Origin: an uncultured Prevotellaceae bacterium
GTDB taxonomy: Bacteria; Bacteroidota; Bacteroidia; Bacteroidales; Bacteroidaceae
Direction of reading: 5' to 3'
Length of the DNA stretch: 64,000 nucleotides
Assembly (NCBI GenBank): GCA_900315455.1
Contig: OMZE01000022.1
Span: forward strand, 1-64,000
Below the pieces are notes generated by a model, which was given only the letters and a program-made list of their open reading frames with translations, did no database searches and was not told the DNA's origin. Below are positions 27,036 to 34,521 of this stretch, in pieces; within the stretch, counting starts at the first letter, position 1, and each line of letters begins with the position of its first letter. Both the position numbers and the translations under genes were made by a program.

Positions 27036-28907
27036 TTATTTGATTTCGTAGCGTATCGTGCCTTTCAGGGCATGCGACTTGATGGTCAGAGTGATGCGGT
27101 ACATCTTTTCGCCCCAGATGTCTTTCAGAAGAGGGTCGAGGAGGGAAGAGATGTCTTCGCATTCAGCACTGACGGCAGAAGAGGGGAAGGTGATGCGGTG
27201 GCTGCCCAACGACACGACTCCGTCGCCAATGACTGGTGGGGTGGTGGTCATCAGATGGATAGACGAAGGGGCAGAATAAGCCGACAATTCATAACTCTCG
27301 GTGACGGTGACACCACGGGTGCGGTGGATGCCCACCGTGCGCTGCCATTTCTTCACTTGAGCCTCAGCAGGGTATGCACCAGAGATATCCATGCTCAATA
27401 TGCCTTTTTTATATGTCACGCCACTGGCGGCAAACGACTTGCCGGCAGACTGGTTGCAGCCGTTGATGCGGGGGAGGTTGTGGTAACACGACTGCATGGT
27501 CCAGATATCGTAGCGCGACGCGCCGAAGGTCTTCGCCGTATACTCGCCCACACCAGGGTCGATGAGCAAAGGCTCGCCATCGGCGTAGACGATGAAACTG
27601 CCTACATCGTTGTGGTTGTGACTCTCATCGTTATGCCCGCCTTTCATCGCCAAATAGAGACCGCCATGGCCACGGGTAGCCATGACCTGCAGATTGGGGA
27701 ACCACACATCGGGGAGCAATGGCTCCTGCGCACGTTGTTGCCCGAACTCATCGTAGTGGGAGATGAAAAGCAGTTCCCTGCCAAGGGTGGGGAAGTTGCC
27801 CGACTTGGAATAGGCCGCTGCGGCGCTGGCATCGCCCTGCCAAAGGTATTTGGCAAACGCCTTCATCGTATCGTCGTGGAGATAGATACCGAAGGGATAG
27901 AGGACGTTGACATGAAACAACGACTTGTTGTCATGGGAGTCGGCAAAATTGGTGCAATAGCCGTTCTGGATGTAGGTCTTGTAGGCATAACTGCCCATCG
28001 CCTGCAGTTTGGGATAGTTGCTGATGTCGATGCTGCCGCCACTCGCCAGGGAGAGCAAGTGCAGGGCGTCGAAGAGCGATGCTGCCGCCCTTTCCCAGTA
28101 GCCGGGACCTTCATCGCATCCTCCGTCGTCGGGATACGACGAGATGAAGGTGTCGAGCGACTGGAGAATGTCACGGATGGCGGCGAGTTGACGGGTGCGG
28201 TCTGACTCGCAGAAGAGCACGCAGGCCAGCCAGTTGCTGCAAATCCAGGGATTCCAGTTCATGCCGGCATGTTTCCACCAGTAGTCGGTGGAGAGGGCGG
28301 GCTGGAGGATACGCCGGGAAATCTCTTCGCACACCCGCTGACGGATGATGGGGGAACGGGCATCAAGACTGTCGGAGAGGACGAAGGAGGTCCATGCTAT
28401 CAGACTGGCGGTCTCGGCATTGAAGAGGTCTACGGTCTGGTCGGCAGGGGTGGGGTAGGGCGTGGCATAGTGTGCAGGGATGCCCCACCAGGTCTCCTCA
28501 AGATGACTCCACAGACCATCGACTATCATGTTGAGAAATCGTCCCTTGCCCTCTGCCAATTCCGCCATCACAAGTTCTGCCAACATCGTCCGCTTGGCGA
28601 AACAGGCCGACTCGTAGCGCACACGGTTACCCGTGGTCTTGTAGTCGGCGAAAAGCGAGGCGGGAAGGGTTGGCCAGGGTTGGCCAAGGTGGCGTTCTCC
28701 CAAGGCGATATAACTCTTGCGCATGGCCTCGGGGAGCGTGGCGCGCCATGACGGAGATGACGCAAGGGGAAGCGGGGAGAACTGGAGTGGCGCCACGATG
28801 CCTTCAAGTACCACGTCAGAGCAGCGCGATGCCAAAATCCCCTCACCCTTGACGAGCGAAGGTAAAGTCAGGCATAAGCCGAGGCAGAGCAGGAGCCGAC
28901 GGAGCAT
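27036..28907 (-). CDS. Heparinase II/III-like polysaccharide lyase, exported
   Basis: A 623-residue protein with signal peptide MLRRLLLCLGLCLTLPSLVKG. Residues about 90-370 form an all-helical alpha/alpha toroid (NWNPWICSNWLACVLFCES; DDGGCDEGPGYWERAAASLFDAL), in which Asn and Tyr/Trp residues line the active cleft. Residues about 400-620 form the anti-parallel beta-sheet domain with the family signature GGHNDESHNHNDVGSFIVYADGEPLLIDPG, whose His residues are catalytic or metal-binding in heparinase II and related lyases. It should cleave a uronate-containing polysaccharide in the periplasm by beta-elimination; heparin, alginate or another polymer cannot be told apart. It follows a small lipoprotein gene by 24 bases and likely shares its transcript. 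Confidence 0.85.
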   Translation of the reverse strand: MLRRLLLCLGLCLTLPSLVKGEGILASRCSDVVLEGIVAPLQFSPLPLASSPSWRATLPEAMRKSYIALGERHLGQPWPTLPASLFADYKTTGNRVRYESACFAKRTMLAELVMAELAEGKGRFLNMIVDGLWSHLEETWWGIPAHYATPYPTPADQTVDLFNAETASLIAWTSFVLSDSLDARSPIIRQRVCEEISRRILQPALSTDYWWKHAGMNWNPWICSNWLACVLFCESDRTRQLAAIRDILQSLDTFISSYPDDGGCDEGPGYWERAAASLFDALHLLSLASGGSIDISNYPKLQAMGSYAYKTYIQNGYCTNFADSHDNKSLFHVNVLYPFGIYLHDDTMKAFAKYLWQGDASAAAAYSKSGNFPTLGRELLFISHYDEFGQQRAQEPLLPDVWFPNLQVMATRGHGGLYLAMKGGHNDESHNHNDVGSFIVYADGEPLLIDPGVGEYTAKTFGASRYDIWTMQSCYHNLPRINGCNQSAGKSFAASGVTYKKGILSMDISGAYPAEAQVKKWQRTVGIHRTRGVTVTESYELSAYSAPSSIHLMTTTPPVIGDGVVSLGSHRITFPSSAVSAECEDISSLLDPLLKDIWGEKMYRITLTIKSHALKGTIRYEIK

Positions 28908-28931
28908 ACTTGTTAGAGTTGGGTACGATGA

Positions 28932-29507
28932 TTACTTCAGGTAGTCTTTCATCTCCTCTTTCCAGTTGATGGCGTTGTCGAGGTCGATAAAGTTGTCGAT
29001 GAACCAGTCGCCACGCTCACGCACCATCTCCAGCCGCACTTTGGTAATGCTGCCGCAGTTGTGGAGATTAAACTCCACGATGGCATGGTCGCCCTTCTCT
29101 TCCACCAAATTGAAGTCACTGGCGGAGAGGTCTTGAGAATCCTGGCCCATTACCCAATAGTCGGCATCGAAGAATCCGATTTCGTCGGGGTTGTTGGTGG
29201 AATCGAAGTCAACGACCTTGGCTACGAGGCCTTTCCACTCGTCGGAACAGAAACGGTCGTCGAGACCGTCATCGTCCATCGACTCGAAATCCTCGTCGTA
29301 TTTAGCGTATTCCGCTGCAACGTCCTTGTAGATTTGCTCGACCCTGTGGAGCACATTGCCGTCGGATTTCGGAGTCACGGCAGAGGCTGTGGGGTTTGAT
29401 TCTTGGCTCTCGGTTGTTTGACTTGAGGTGTCGGATGACTTGGCGCCACAGCCAGCCATCAACAATGCCACTAAAATGACCAAAATACTTTTTTCCATAT
29501 CAATCAT
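28932..29507 (-). CDS. Small lipoprotein, DUF3828-like
   Basis: A 191-residue lipoprotein (SILVILVALLMAGC) with a Ser/Thr-rich linker up to about residue 48 and one acidic domain (VEQIYKDVAAEYAKYDEDFESMDDDGLDDRFCSDEW to GDWFIDNFIDL). The layout, a helix with acidic residues and a C-terminal beta-sheet ending in a WxIDNF-type strand, resembles the DUF3828/NTF2-like small exported proteins of Bacteroidetes. An internal ATG at 29496-29498 is an equal start candidate. It leads an operon with the heparinase-like gene. No enzyme motif is visible; the function is unknown. Confidence 0.65.
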   Translation of the reverse strand: MIDMEKSILVILVALLMAGCGAKSSDTSSQTTESQESNPTASAVTPKSDGNVLHRVEQIYKDVAAEYAKYDEDFESMDDDGLDDRFCSDEWKGLVAKVVDFDSTNNPDEIGFFDADYWVMGQDSQDLSASDFNLVEEKGDHAIVEFNLHNCGSITKVRLEMVRERGDWFIDNFIDLDNAINWKEEMKDYLK

Positions 29508-29524
29508 TTGTTTTGTTTTTTCCT

Positions 29525-29579
29525 TTCGCTAACGAATGTGGAGCAGTTTGTTCAGCCCTTACCTTCGCCAACGAATGTG
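29525..29579. repeat. Pair of 16 bp direct repeats upstream of the DUF3828-like gene
   Basis: TTCGCTAACGAATGTG (29525-29540) and TTCGCCAACGAATGTG (29564-29579) differ at one base and are offset by 39 bases. Two such sites upstream of an operon suggest an operator, but this is inference. The rest of the 252-base gap to 29759 is AT-rich and shows nothing I can name. Confidence 0.5.
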
Positions 29580-29759
29580 ATACTGTTTATTTGGGGCGAA
29601 ATTAGCGAAAAAAAGGCAAGATGCAAAATTTTTTCTCTTGTTTATGTGATTTTTCATCAAGTAGGCATATTTTGCCACATCCCCTCTTTACTGGGCCAAC
29701 GTGGTGTGTTCATGACTGTCGTCCGAACTCCAGAAATCATTGCAACATGAAAAGAGGAG

Positions 29760-30764
29760 TTATCCTATGATCTTCATGGCCTCGTGGAATGCACGGCGTG
29801 TGTAGGTGCCATTGCCAAGAAGTTTGGAAAAGTTGATGGCATTCGACTTCAGACTTGAATAAGTCTCATCCGGCATCTTGACCAGAAGGTCTTTCAGTTC
29901 ACGTATGGAATGAATGGCTATGCCTATGCCGTGCTCCAGGACAAAGGGGGCCATTGCCGATTCTGCCCACACGATGACAGGGATGCCGGCACGCAAATAA
30001 AACGAGGTTTTGTGGGGATTGTTCACCAGCAGGTAGCGCCCCCATTCGCCGTCGCATTCGTCGAGCGAACTGCCGTCCCATACCAGTCCGAAATCTGCTT
30101 CGCATTGAGCGACGAAGTCATCGGGCGAAATCATGTTGTGGTTGTGAAGATGGGGGTTGCCTTTGTGCGACTCGTCGAAGCCTTTGCCGTATGCCTCCAA
30201 AGTCCATGTGGTGGTCTCTTCTTCCAAATGGTAGAGGAATTCGTTGCGCCATCGGGCCAGGTTGCCGGCAAAAGCCACCTTGCACGGTTGATTTCTTTTT
30301 GGGGTGGTATGCGAGGATTCTGTCTCTGTGAGATAGTCGAATATGCCGAGAGTGATGATGGATTGCTTGCACCCATTTGCCGACAGGTGCTCTTTCATGC
30401 GCTCATTATGCACGATGATGATGTCGGAATTGGCCAGTCGGCGGTTCTCTTGCTCTATGGTGAGTTTGTGACGGCGGAACGCCCCAAGGTCATGGACGAT
30501 GGTGATGACTTTCGCTCCCTTGGCATGAGTGAGTCTGCATGCCGGAGTGAAGAATTTTTTCATCGGATACTGAAGGCAAAGCACGTCTCCTTTGTGAAGG
30601 GTGAACAATATCTTGCTTACGGCAATCAGCCTCAGGATGAAACGCATGATAGCATTGCCGCTGTTGTTATTGGGAGTGAGGTTCTTGTATCCCATGTCCC
30701 TGAACAGCACATCAATGTCTATCTTTGCTTTGTTGCGGCTTCTTATTTGTATGTAGTAGTTCAT
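29760..30764 (-). CDS. Galactofuranosyltransferase-like glycosyltransferase
   Basis: A 334-residue cytoplasmic glycosyltransferase with two Rossmann-like halves. Shared blocks with beta-1,6-galactofuranosyltransferases are VLCLQYPMKK, KVITIVHDLGAFRR, ANSDIIIVHNERMKEHL, FAGNLAR, ADFGLVWDGSSLDECDGEWGRYL and NNPHKTSFYLRAGIPVIVW. It lies 110 bases after glf, which makes UDP-galactofuranose, on the same strand; that pairing strongly supports Galf as donor. It would add Galf to a surface glycan. No other polysaccharide genes are adjacent, so the acceptor is unknown. Confidence 0.8.
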   Translation of the reverse strand: MNYYIQIRSRNKAKIDIDVLFRDMGYKNLTPNNNSGNAIMRFILRLIAVSKILFTLHKGDVLCLQYPMKKFFTPACRLTHAKGAKVITIVHDLGAFRRHKLTIEQENRRLANSDIIIVHNERMKEHLSANGCKQSIITLGIFDYLTETESSHTTPKRNQPCKVAFAGNLARWRNEFLYHLEEETTTWTLEAYGKGFDESHKGNPHLHNHNMISPDDFVAQCEADFGLVWDGSSLDECDGEWGRYLLVNNPHKTSFYLRAGIPVIVWAESAMAPFVLEHGIGIAIHSIRELKDLLVKMPDETYSSLKSNAINFSKLLGNGTYTRRAFHEAMKIIG

Positions 30765-30874
30765 CTCCTTGTTGAATGGGTTGTGTTTGGATGAGAAAAC
30801 CTTGTCGAACCTTCCCTGATTTCACGTATGGTGGGTTGTGCCGATTCCCCTTGTTTCTTGTGGTGGTTAGGGCA

Positions 30875-32086
30875 TTATCGGAACGGGTTGGCTGATGTGG
30901 GGATTTCCATGCTAAGCACCTTCTCAAGGATAGGTGCCATGTCGTAATACTTGTATTCGGCCAGCCGGCCGCCAAAGATGACATGGGGCTCATTTTCCGA
31001 CAATTGCCTATATTGTTGGTAAAGACGGTTGTTGCGGTCATCGTTCACGGGATAATAAGGCTCCATGCCTGATTTCCACTCTGTGGAATATTCCCGGGAA
31101 ATTACAGTGTGGGGAATGTCGTAGACAGCCTGCCCAAATGATTCGAAATGCTTGTGCTCGATGATACGGGTGTAGGGCACCGATGTATCGGTGTAGTTGA
31201 CCACGGCATTTCCCTGATAGTTGGGCATGTCCAAATCCTCTGTCTCAAATCTTACCGTACGGTATTCCAGGGCTCCGTGGCAATAATTGAAATACTCGTC
31301 GATGCAGCCGGTGAAGACGATGTAGTGGCAGCGCGTGTCGATGCCAGGACCCGTCAGGTGATAGGTGCTGGACTCTGGGTCCCAGATGCGGTGGCAATGC
31401 AGAAAGTCGACGCCGGTAATGGTGTCGGCATCTTTCAGCATGATGTCTGTAAGACGGTTGTAGCCTCCGATGGGAATGCCCTGGTATGTGTCGTTGAAAT
31501 AGTTGTTGTCGAATACCATCCGCACTGGGAGACGGCGGATGATGAATGCAGGCAGTTCGGTGCATCGCCTCCCCCATTGCTTTTCTGAATAGCCCTTGAT
31601 CAGGCGTTCGTAAATGTCGCGGCCTATGAGAAGCAAGGCCTGTTCTTCCAGGTTGCGTGGCTCTTCCACTCCGGCCTTGCGCATCGCTTCGCGTGCTTCC
31701 TGGCGCTGCTCGTCCAAACGCAGTTGGGCTTCTTCCGGTGTCCGGACTCCCCACATCTGGTAGAAGGTGTTCATGTTGAACGGAAGATTGTACAAATTGC
31801 CTTCGAAACTGGCCAGGGGTGAGTTCGTATAGCGGTTGAATGGGGTGATGGCGTTGACGAAATCCCACACTTCTTTATTGCTCGTATGGAAAATGTGCGC
31901 GCCATATTTGTGCACATGAATGCCCCCGGCTTCTTGGCAATAGAGGTTGCCGCCAGTATGTTGCCGGCGATCAAGCACAAGACATCGGCAACCTTTTTGC
32001 GACGCCTTGTATGCAAAGGCAGCCCCAAAAAGGCCTGCTCCAACAATGATATAGTCGTATTCGTTTTTTATTGCTTCAGGAAGCAT
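30875..32086 (-). CDS. glf: UDP-galactopyranose mutase
   Basis: A 403-residue flavoenzyme that converts UDP-galactopyranose to UDP-galactofuranose. The FAD-binding N-terminus reads YDYIIVGAGLFGAAFAY, followed by KYGAHIFHTSNKEVWDFVN, the YSEKQWGRRCTELP loop, RIPIGG-like GIPIGGYNRL and the C-terminal GRLAEYKYYDM. Length matches family members (about 370-400). The ATG at 32084-32086 is chosen since the longer frame adds 19 residues upstream of the Rossmann strand and crosses the promoter element at 32111-32118. It is cotranscribed with the Galf transferase. Confidence 0.95.
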   Translation of the reverse strand: MLPEAIKNEYDYIIVGAGLFGAAFAYKASQKGCRCLVLDRRQHTGGNLYCQEAGGIHVHKYGAHIFHTSNKEVWDFVNAITPFNRYTNSPLASFEGNLYNLPFNMNTFYQMWGVRTPEEAQLRLDEQRQEAREAMRKAGVEEPRNLEEQALLLIGRDIYERLIKGYSEKQWGRRCTELPAFIIRRLPVRMVFDNNYFNDTYQGIPIGGYNRLTDIMLKDADTITGVDFLHCHRIWDPESSTYHLTGPGIDTRCHYIVFTGCIDEYFNYCHGALEYRTVRFETEDLDMPNYQGNAVVNYTDTSVPYTRIIEHKHFESFGQAVYDIPHTVISREYSTEWKSGMEPYYPVNDDRNNRLYQQYRQLSENEPHVIFGGRLAEYKYYDMAPILEKVLSMEIPTSANPFR

Positions 32087-32110
32087 GTAGTTGGTTTTGC
32101 AAATTTGTTG

Positions 32111-32118
32111 CAAATATA
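32111..32118 (-). promoter_or_regulatory. -7 element of the glf operon
   Basis: TATATTTG on the minus strand, 25 bases before the glf ATG; no -33 match at 19-21 bases. Confidence 0.45.
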
Positions 32119-32308
32119 ACGAAAATATGTGGGATGTGTGCACTTTGTGGTTATTATTTGTTCCTGCATGGCCATTTGTGGAAAAAAATAGTAAACGAGT
32201 ATTGCTTTTGCTGCTAAGTAACTTGATGTAAATGGGTGTAGGACTATAATTCCACTAAGTTTTTCATTATTTTCTCTCGCTTATTCCGCGATTTTTGCAA
32301 CAATTGTT

Positions 32309-32316
32309 TATCTTTG
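32309..32316 (+). promoter_or_regulatory. -7 element of the YbjQ-family gene
   Basis: TATCTTTG followed by CAC, 124 bases before the ATG, implying an unusually long leader for this window. The 354-base gap (32087-32440) is otherwise featureless. Confidence 0.45.
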
Positions 32317-32440
32317 CACGGAATTCATAGAATAGGGCAGGGAAGAAAGATTACTTCTTTGAATAGTTCCTCTCCACAGGAAACGACGGCCTTTTGGTCT
32401 AAATGACGACAAATGATTTATTAAAAAAAATACAACGACA

Positions 32441-32758
32441 ATGATTCTAACAACAACACCAACTATTGAAGGACATCCCATAAGGAATTATATTGGGGTG
32501 GTGAACAGTGAGACAATTATCGGCGCAAATTTCGTGAAGGATTTCAAGGCATCGCTCACCGACCTCTTCGGTGGACGGAGCGGTACGTATGAGAGAACGC
32601 TGAGAGAAGCCAAAGACACCGCACTGGCAGAGTTGCAGCAAAGGGCAATGGCCATGGGGGCAAATGGAATCGTAGGAATAGACTTCGATTATGAGACCAT
32701 AGGAGCCAATGGGTCGATGCTGATGGTTTCGTGCAGCGGGACAGCGGTGCAATTTTAA
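32441..32758 (+). CDS. YbjQ/UPF0145 family protein
   Basis: A 105-residue protein matching the YbjQ family over its whole length: [78 protein letters not shown] and [11 protein letters not shown]. Members assemble as pentamers with a beta-barrel; a heavy-metal role has been suggested from structure but is unproven. It is monocistronic with a -7 element at 32309-32316 and a terminator at 32893-32926. Identity is clear, function open. Confidence 0.92.
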   Translation: MILTTTPTIEGHPIRNYIGVVNSETIIGANFVKDFKASLTDLFGGRSGTYERTLREAKDTALAELQQRAMAMGANGIVGIDFDYETIGANGSMLMVSCSGTAVQF

Positions 32759-32892
32759 GATAGAAAAGCGATTTCCGGGCTTCGCCCGATGAAAATCTTG
32801 GCATTTAATATTTTTTAAGAAATGATGGCGCAAGATTTCCATAACTTGATTGTTTAAGAAAGTACTATCATTTCTACGTAATACTTTATATA

Positions 32893-32926
32893 AACGGGCG
32901 CGGCGCCGGATGGCGACACGCCCGTT
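32893..32926. terminator. Convergent terminator hairpin
   Basis: AACGGGCG (32893-32900) pairs with CGCCCGTT (32919-32926); the 18-base loop contains a second GC-rich pairing option (GGCGCC). It lies between the YbjQ-family gene and the phosphatase gene. At 32777-32791, GGGCTTCGCCCGATG forms another small hairpin. Confidence 0.65.
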
Positions 32927-32952
32927 AGCCATTTTTGAGCGATGCTCAATCT

Positions 32953-34242
32953 TTATTTTTTCTCATACCTCTCCAATTTATCGGTGAAGTATGTTCTGAA
33001 GTCTGTCCAGCGGTAGTAAGGCCCTGTGACAGCGGGGAATGGCAGGCGCGCCTCGTTCTCGTTGAGGAGCACTTTGAGGAGGATGTCGCCGCTGCCCTCG
33101 GTGGGACGGTAGAATATCAGTTGGATGTTGCATGCCATGGGGAAGATTTTGTAGCATGCCCACCCTTCGTCGTCAAGGTCTTCAAGGTCGAGTATAGACT
33201 TGCCGAAATCGTCGAGTTCGAGGAGGCATGCCAGGGGCATCACGCACACCTCATGGCCATAGCGGAGCGTAGCGCCGGGATGGGGCAGTTGCAGACAACT
33301 GTCGGCCTCGGCAATCATCACCCTGAGGAGGTTGCGCTGTGAATAGGGTGCGATGCCGTTGTTGAGCGGACTCGGTCCGTAGTGGATATACCACCAGGCG
33401 TTGGTCTGGAGCCACATGTCGTAGAGTTCTTCTTCGGTGAATACATCGTAGAGGCTGATGTCGCGGCGGAGTTCCGAACTCTGGATGTTGGAAGCCAGTT
33501 TGAAGATATGGTAAGCCAGGTCTTGCGCGTTGACCTCGTGCTGCCAGTAGTTATCGTCGTTGAACAGCGCTTTCATGATGCGGGTGTTGTTCTGGTGGCT
33601 GGCGCAGAATTCATCGTAGGTCTTCTCCACGCTTTCGGGGAAGACTTTCTTCTTCAACTCCTTGTCGTTGAAATTCATGTACCACATGTCGTGCTCGCTG
33701 GCATCGTGGCGTATCTGGAGGTCGGGGTTCACGCGGAGGAGGGCATGGAGGGCGTTCTCCATCGACAGGATGCAACGAATCACCACCGTACTCTTGGCAT
33801 CGATGGTGGTCTTGCCCTCGAACACCTCGGGGAAACGCTCTATCATACGCCTGCCAATGGCTTGATGCTGTTCGGCACCGCGGAGCGTCAGTTCGCCATG
33901 ACGGAGATTGGCCTCGTCGCGTAGGAGGGTGACACGGCGCAGCACGTCTTTGCCATACGATGTGAGTTTGCCCAAGGAGTCGGCTCTTCCCAGGGTCTTG
34001 AAGGCCATGTCGTAGTCGCTGTCATTGATGAGGTAGCGAGAGCCATGACGTCCGTAATGACTTATATAATAAGGTGTGTAGTTCTGGGGGGGCGGTGTGA
34101 GCGATTCTTGCAGCGGCCCGGGGTAGGCGTAATAGTTGCTGCCCGAACGGAAAATGTTTTCCTTGATTTCTTGCCTGGGCAACTGAGCGAATGTAAGTGA
34201 GGCGAATAAGAAGATGAATGATGTGATGAGGAGTTTTTTCAT
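32953..34242 (-). CDS. Histidine acid phosphatase, inositol-phosphate phosphatase (MINPP)-like
   Basis: A 429-residue exported enzyme (signal peptide MKKLLITSFIFLFASLTFAQ). The branch-2 histidine phosphatase signature is YISHYGRHGSRYLIND, where the His is phosphorylated during catalysis, and the C-terminal proton donor region is RYGHEVCVMPLACLL. The spacing and helical insert resemble the multiple inositol polyphosphate phosphatases of Bacteroides. It would release phosphate from phytate or other phosphomonoesters in the periplasm or, by vesicles, outside. The ATG at 34240-34242 is chosen because it opens the signal peptide; 41 further residues upstream are not credible. It stands alone, next to the tRNA gene. 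Confidence 0.85.
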   Translation of the reverse strand: MKKLLITSFIFLFASLTFAQLPRQEIKENIFRSGSNYYAYPGPLQESLTPPPQNYTPYYISHYGRHGSRYLINDSDYDMAFKTLGRADSLGKLTSYGKDVLRRVTLLRDEANLRHGELTLRGAEQHQAIGRRMIERFPEVFEGKTTIDAKSTVVIRCILSMENALHALLRVNPDLQIRHDASEHDMWYMNFNDKELKKKVFPESVEKTYDEFCASHQNNTRIMKALFNDDNYWQHEVNAQDLAYHIFKLASNIQSSELRRDISLYDVFTEEELYDMWLQTNAWWYIHYGPSPLNNGIAPYSQRNLLRVMIAEADSCLQLPHPGATLRYGHEVCVMPLACLLELDDFGKSILDLEDLDDEGWACYKIFPMACNIQLIFYRPTEGSGDILLKVLLNENEARLPFPAVTGPYYRWTDFRTYFTDKLERYEKK

Positions 34243-34297
34243 ATGGCAATAGGGTTTCGGTGTGTAGGAAAATGGTGGGGGCGTAACTGAAAGGTAC

Positions 34298-34322
34298 AAA
34301 AAAACCAGGATAAAATCCTGGT
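34298..34322 (-). terminator. Rho-independent terminator of the tRNA gene
   Basis: On the minus strand ACCAGGAT-TTT-ATCCTGGT is followed by seven T residues (ending at 34298), eight bases beyond the tRNA 3' end. Confidence 0.85.
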
Positions 34323-34329
34323 TCGATTG

Positions 34330-34404
34330 TAGGAACGATCGGGCTCGAACCGATGACCTCTTCAATGTGACTGAAGCGCTCTAAACCAACTGAGCTACGC
34401 TCCT
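34330..34404 (-). tRNA. tRNA-Val (anticodon CAC)
   Basis: A 75-base cloverleaf: acceptor AGGAGCG/CGTTCCT with discriminator A, D-stem GCTC/GAGC, anticodon stem CTTCA/TGAAG, five-base variable region, T-stem ATCGG/CCGAT with loop TTCGAGC. The anticodon loop reads GTCACAT, so U33 is followed by CAC, which reads the valine codon GUG. The loop's first and last bases (G and U) are unusual. Anticodon GUC (Asp) was considered but would put A, not U, at position 33. CCA is not encoded. A terminator follows. Confidence 0.85.
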
Positions 34405-34521
34405 ATTTCTAATTACGGATGCAAAAGTAGCAAAAAAAATTGATATGGCAAATATTTCGGGCGTTTTTTTCCGGGTGTCGTGAAAAAATGGCAAGATGCG
34501 GGGCTTGTGACTATCCTCCAA

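Noticed and set aside
27072-28205. Long plus-strand frame (377 codons) opposite the heparinase-like gene
   Set aside because: Antisense shadow; the minus-strand protein has full family motifs and the shadow has none.
34330-34404. tRNA-Asp reading (anticodon GTC)
   Set aside because: That frame would place A at position 33; a five-pair anticodon stem fixes the loop so that CAC is the anticodon.
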